Source of the DNA: Sympetrum striolatum
Lineage: Eukaryota > Arthropoda > Insecta > Odonata > Libellulidae
Direction: 5' to 3'
Length of the DNA stretch: 64,000 nucleotides
NCBI GenBank assembly: GCA_947579665.1
Contig: CANPUZ010000063.1
Coordinates: forward strand, 62,001 to 126,000
In this document: positions 62,401-64,000 of the stretch, in pieces
Numbering within the stretch: position 1 is the first letter of the stretch
Layout: each line of letters begins with the position of its first letter
Notes under the pieces: model-generated
The model's database searches: none
What the model saw: only the letters and a program-made list of their open reading frames with translations
What the model was told of the DNA's origin: nothing
Translations under genes and position numbers: made by a program

Positions 62401-64000
62401 GCTTTTTTCGGTCAAATCTCGATAAAATAAGGAAAATTAAGGGAAAAAAAGAGGAAAAAAATTTAAATTTCGCTAAAGTTATTCGTTTTTCTTGCTTTTT
62501 TCGGTCAAATCTCGATAAAATAAGGAAAATTAAGGGAAAAAAAGAGGATATAAATTGATATTTCGCTAAAATTATTCGTTTTTCTTGCTTTTTTCGGTCA
62601 AATCTCGATAAAATAAGGAAAATTAAGGGAAAAAAAGAGGATAAAATTGATATTTCGCTAAAATTATTCGTTTTTCTTGCTTTTTTGGTCAAATCTCGAT
62701 AAAATAAGGAAAATTAAGGGAAAAAAAGTGGAAAAAAAATGAAATTTCGCTAAAATTATTCGTTTTTCTTCCTTTTTTTGGGCAAATTTCGATAAAATAA
62801 GGAAAATTAAGGGAAAAGAAGAGGATAGAAATTGAAATCTCGATAAAATTATTCGTTTTTCTTGCTTTTTTAGGTCAAATTTCGATAAAATAAGGAAAAT
62901 TAAGGGAAAAAAAGATGAAAAAATTGAAATTTCGATAAAATTAGTCGTTTTTCTTGCTCTTTTCGGTCAAATCTCGATAAAATAAGGAAAATTAAGGGGA
63001 AAAAAGAGGAAAAAAATTGAAATTTCGCAAAAATTTTTCGTTTTACTTGAATTTGTCGGCCAAATCTCGATAAAATAAGGAAAATAAAGGGAAAAAAAGA
63101 GGAAAAAAATTAAAATTTCGCTAAAATTATTCGTTTCTCTTGCTTTTTTCGGTCAAATCTCGATAAAATAAGGAAAATTAAGGGAAAAAAAGATGAAAAA
63201 ATTGAAATTTCGCTAAAATTAGTCGTATTCTTGCTCTTTTCGGTCAAATCTCGATAAAATAAGGAAAATCAAGGGAAAAAAGATGATAAAAATTGAAATT
63301 TCGCTAAAATTATTCGTTTTTCTTGCTTTTTTCGGTCAAATCTCGATAAAATAAGGAAAATTAAGTGAAAAAAAGAAGAAAAAAATTAAAATTTCGCTAT
63401 AATTATTCGTTTCTCTTGCTTTTTTCGGTTAAATCTCGATTAATTAAGAGAAAAAAAGAGGATAAAAATTGAAATTTCGCTAAAATTATTCGTTTTTCTT
63501 GCTTTTTTCGGTCAAATCTCGATGAACTAAGGAAAATTAAGGGAAAAAAAGAGGAAAAAAATTAAAATTTCGCTAAAATTATTCGTTGTTCTTGCTCTTT
63601 TCGGTCAAATCTCGATAAAATAAGGAAAATCAAGGGAAAAAAGATGATAAAAATTGATATTTCGCTAAAATTATTCGTTTTTCTTGCTTTTTTCGGTCAA
63701 ATCTCGATAAAATAAGGAAAATTAAGTGAAAAAAAGAAGAAAAAAATTAAAATTTCGCTATAATTATTCGTTTTCTTGCTTTTTTCGGTTAAATCTCGAT
63801 TAATTAGGGGAAAAAAAGAGGAAAAAAATTGAAATTTCGCTAAAATAATTCGTTATTCTTGCTTTTTTCGGTCAAATCTCGATAAAATAAGGAAAATTAA
63901 GGGAAAAAAAGAGGAAAAAAATTTAAATTTCGCTAAAGTTATTCGTTTTTCTTGCTTTTTTCGGTCAAATCTCGATAAAATAAGGAAAATTAAGGGAAAA
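59400..64000. repeat. Nested higher-order duplications of ~2.8, ~2.2 and ~1.46 kb
   Basis: ATAATTCGTTATTCTTGC occurs at 59,551, 62,385 and 63,845, giving offsets 2,834 and 1,460. The rare TTGGGCAAAT at 60,591 and 62,778 gives 2,187, so the later copy lacks about 647 bp (seven monomers) present at about 59.9-60.5 kb. TAGTCGTATTC (about 61,030 and 63,231) and GATGAACTAAGG (about 61,420, 61,596 and 63,521) belong to the same system. TTAAGTGAAAAAAAGAAG occurs near 62,264, 63,361 and 63,722. The block continues past the window end. Confidence 0.83.

Larger units (their letters stand above)
1..64000. repeat. ~93-bp AT-rich satellite DNA array, whole window
   Basis: Every line of the window is a copy of one monomer, counted as 93 bp in the commonest form, giving roughly 690 head-to-tail copies. 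Landmarks recurring in order are GAAATTTCGC, TAAAATTATTCG, TTTTTCTTGC, TTTTTTCGGTC, AAATCTCGATAAAATAAGG, AAAATTAAGGG and an A-rich end with GAGG. I saw no reverse-complement copies and no non-satellite insertion. Copies differ by point changes, A/T-run length and small internal deletions. The array runs off both ends, so its true length is unknown. Such arrays are typical of eukaryotic constitutive heterochromatin. That location is inferred, and neither the species nor the chromosomal position can be read from the sequence. Confidence 0.98.

Noticed and set aside
454..62692. Dozens of minus-strand open reading frames of 60-174 codons
   Set aside because: All translate the same 31-residue satellite repeat, start at chance ATG codons created by point variants, and end where a monomer indel shifts the frame. 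None has a recognisable domain, unique sequence or plausible promoter context.
1..64000. CRISPR array
   Set aside because: Repeats are directly contiguous with no unique spacers between them, and the 93-bp unit is repeated whole. There are no cas genes.
1..64000. Tandem-repeat protein gene or surface-protein repeat region
   Set aside because: The frame is not kept over the array (monomers of 74, 82, 83, 92, 93 and 94 bp), the plus strand is full of stops in the consensus (TAA in GATAAAATAAGG), and no non-repeat coding sequence flanks it.
1..64000. Telomeric or simple microsatellite repeat
   Set aside because: No short telomere-type unit (such as TTAGGG or TTAGG tandem runs) is present. AAGGG and AAAAAGAGG motifs occur once per 93-bp monomer, not as short tandem units.
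1..64000. Transposon-derived array (terminal repeats or target-site duplications)
   Set aside because: I found no terminal inverted repeats, long terminal repeats, target-site duplications or transposase-like sequence. The monomer could once have come from an element, but nothing here shows it.
1..64000. Rho-independent terminators suggested by hairpin plus T runs
   Set aside because: T runs occur in every monomer as part of the satellite, there are no adjacent genes, and the GC-poor imperfect stems are not terminator-like.
1..64000. Assigning a species or calling the array a centromere
   Set aside because: AT-richness and satellite organisation occur in many eukaryotes. There is no flanking gene, rDNA or known satellite to anchor an assignment, and centromere function needs chromatin data.

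Overview
The whole 64,000-base window is one uninterrupted array of a short, AT-rich tandem repeat (satellite DNA). The monomer is about 93 bp and roughly 690 copies fit in the window. All copies I read are in the same orientation, and both ends of the window fall inside the array. I found no unique sequence, transposable element, RNA gene or credible protein gene. The only long open reading frames lie on the minus strand. They exist because 93 is divisible by three and the consensus has no stop in one minus frame, so they simply re-read the satellite as a 31-residue repeat. A homogeneous array of this size and architecture points to eukaryotic heterochromatin (centromeric, pericentromeric or subtelomeric). 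Nothing in the sequence identifies the species, and there is no flanking DNA to place it on a chromosome.

The monomer has a T-rich half (motifs CGTTTTTCTTGC and TTTTTTCGG), a central GTCAAATCTCGATAAAAT, and an A-rich half (GGAAAATTAAGGG, then A-tracts split by GAGG), closing on the palindrome GAAATTTC. My hand-built consensus is about 26% GC but carries four CpGs, well above expectation. A/T-tracts recur at roughly 10-11 bp spacing.

The informative structure is above the monomer level. Diagnostic monomer variants recur in fixed order, showing nested, overlapping segmental tandem duplications. About 1-8.9 kb holds mixed, older-looking duplications, including a ~1.0 kb unit. A 1,007-bp tandem duplication covers 8.95-10.96 kb. 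A nearly identical 3.95-kb tandem duplication covers 11.75-19.62 kb and is flanked on both sides by copies of a ~1.1-kb block. A 3.7-kb tandem duplication whose copies differ by exactly one monomer covers 20.6-28.1 kb. A ~10-kb block at 29.6-39.4 kb is repeated at 40.5-50.6 kb with whole-monomer gains and losses, and contains its own 2.9-kb, 1.5-kb and 0.37-kb internal duplications. A 1,296-bp unit occurs two and a third times at 50.66-53.7 kb. From about 54 kb the variant repertoire changes, with local units of 1.2-1.3 kb (54.3-56.45 kb) and about 1.5-2.8 kb (59.4-64 kb).

There are no genes to assemble into a pathway. The biology here is array evolution by unequal exchange, plus possible structural properties of the monomer (phased A-tracts, CpG retention, a weak CENP-B-box-like motif). 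All offsets and positions were read by eye from shared variant motifs; boundaries are approximate to within about one monomer.
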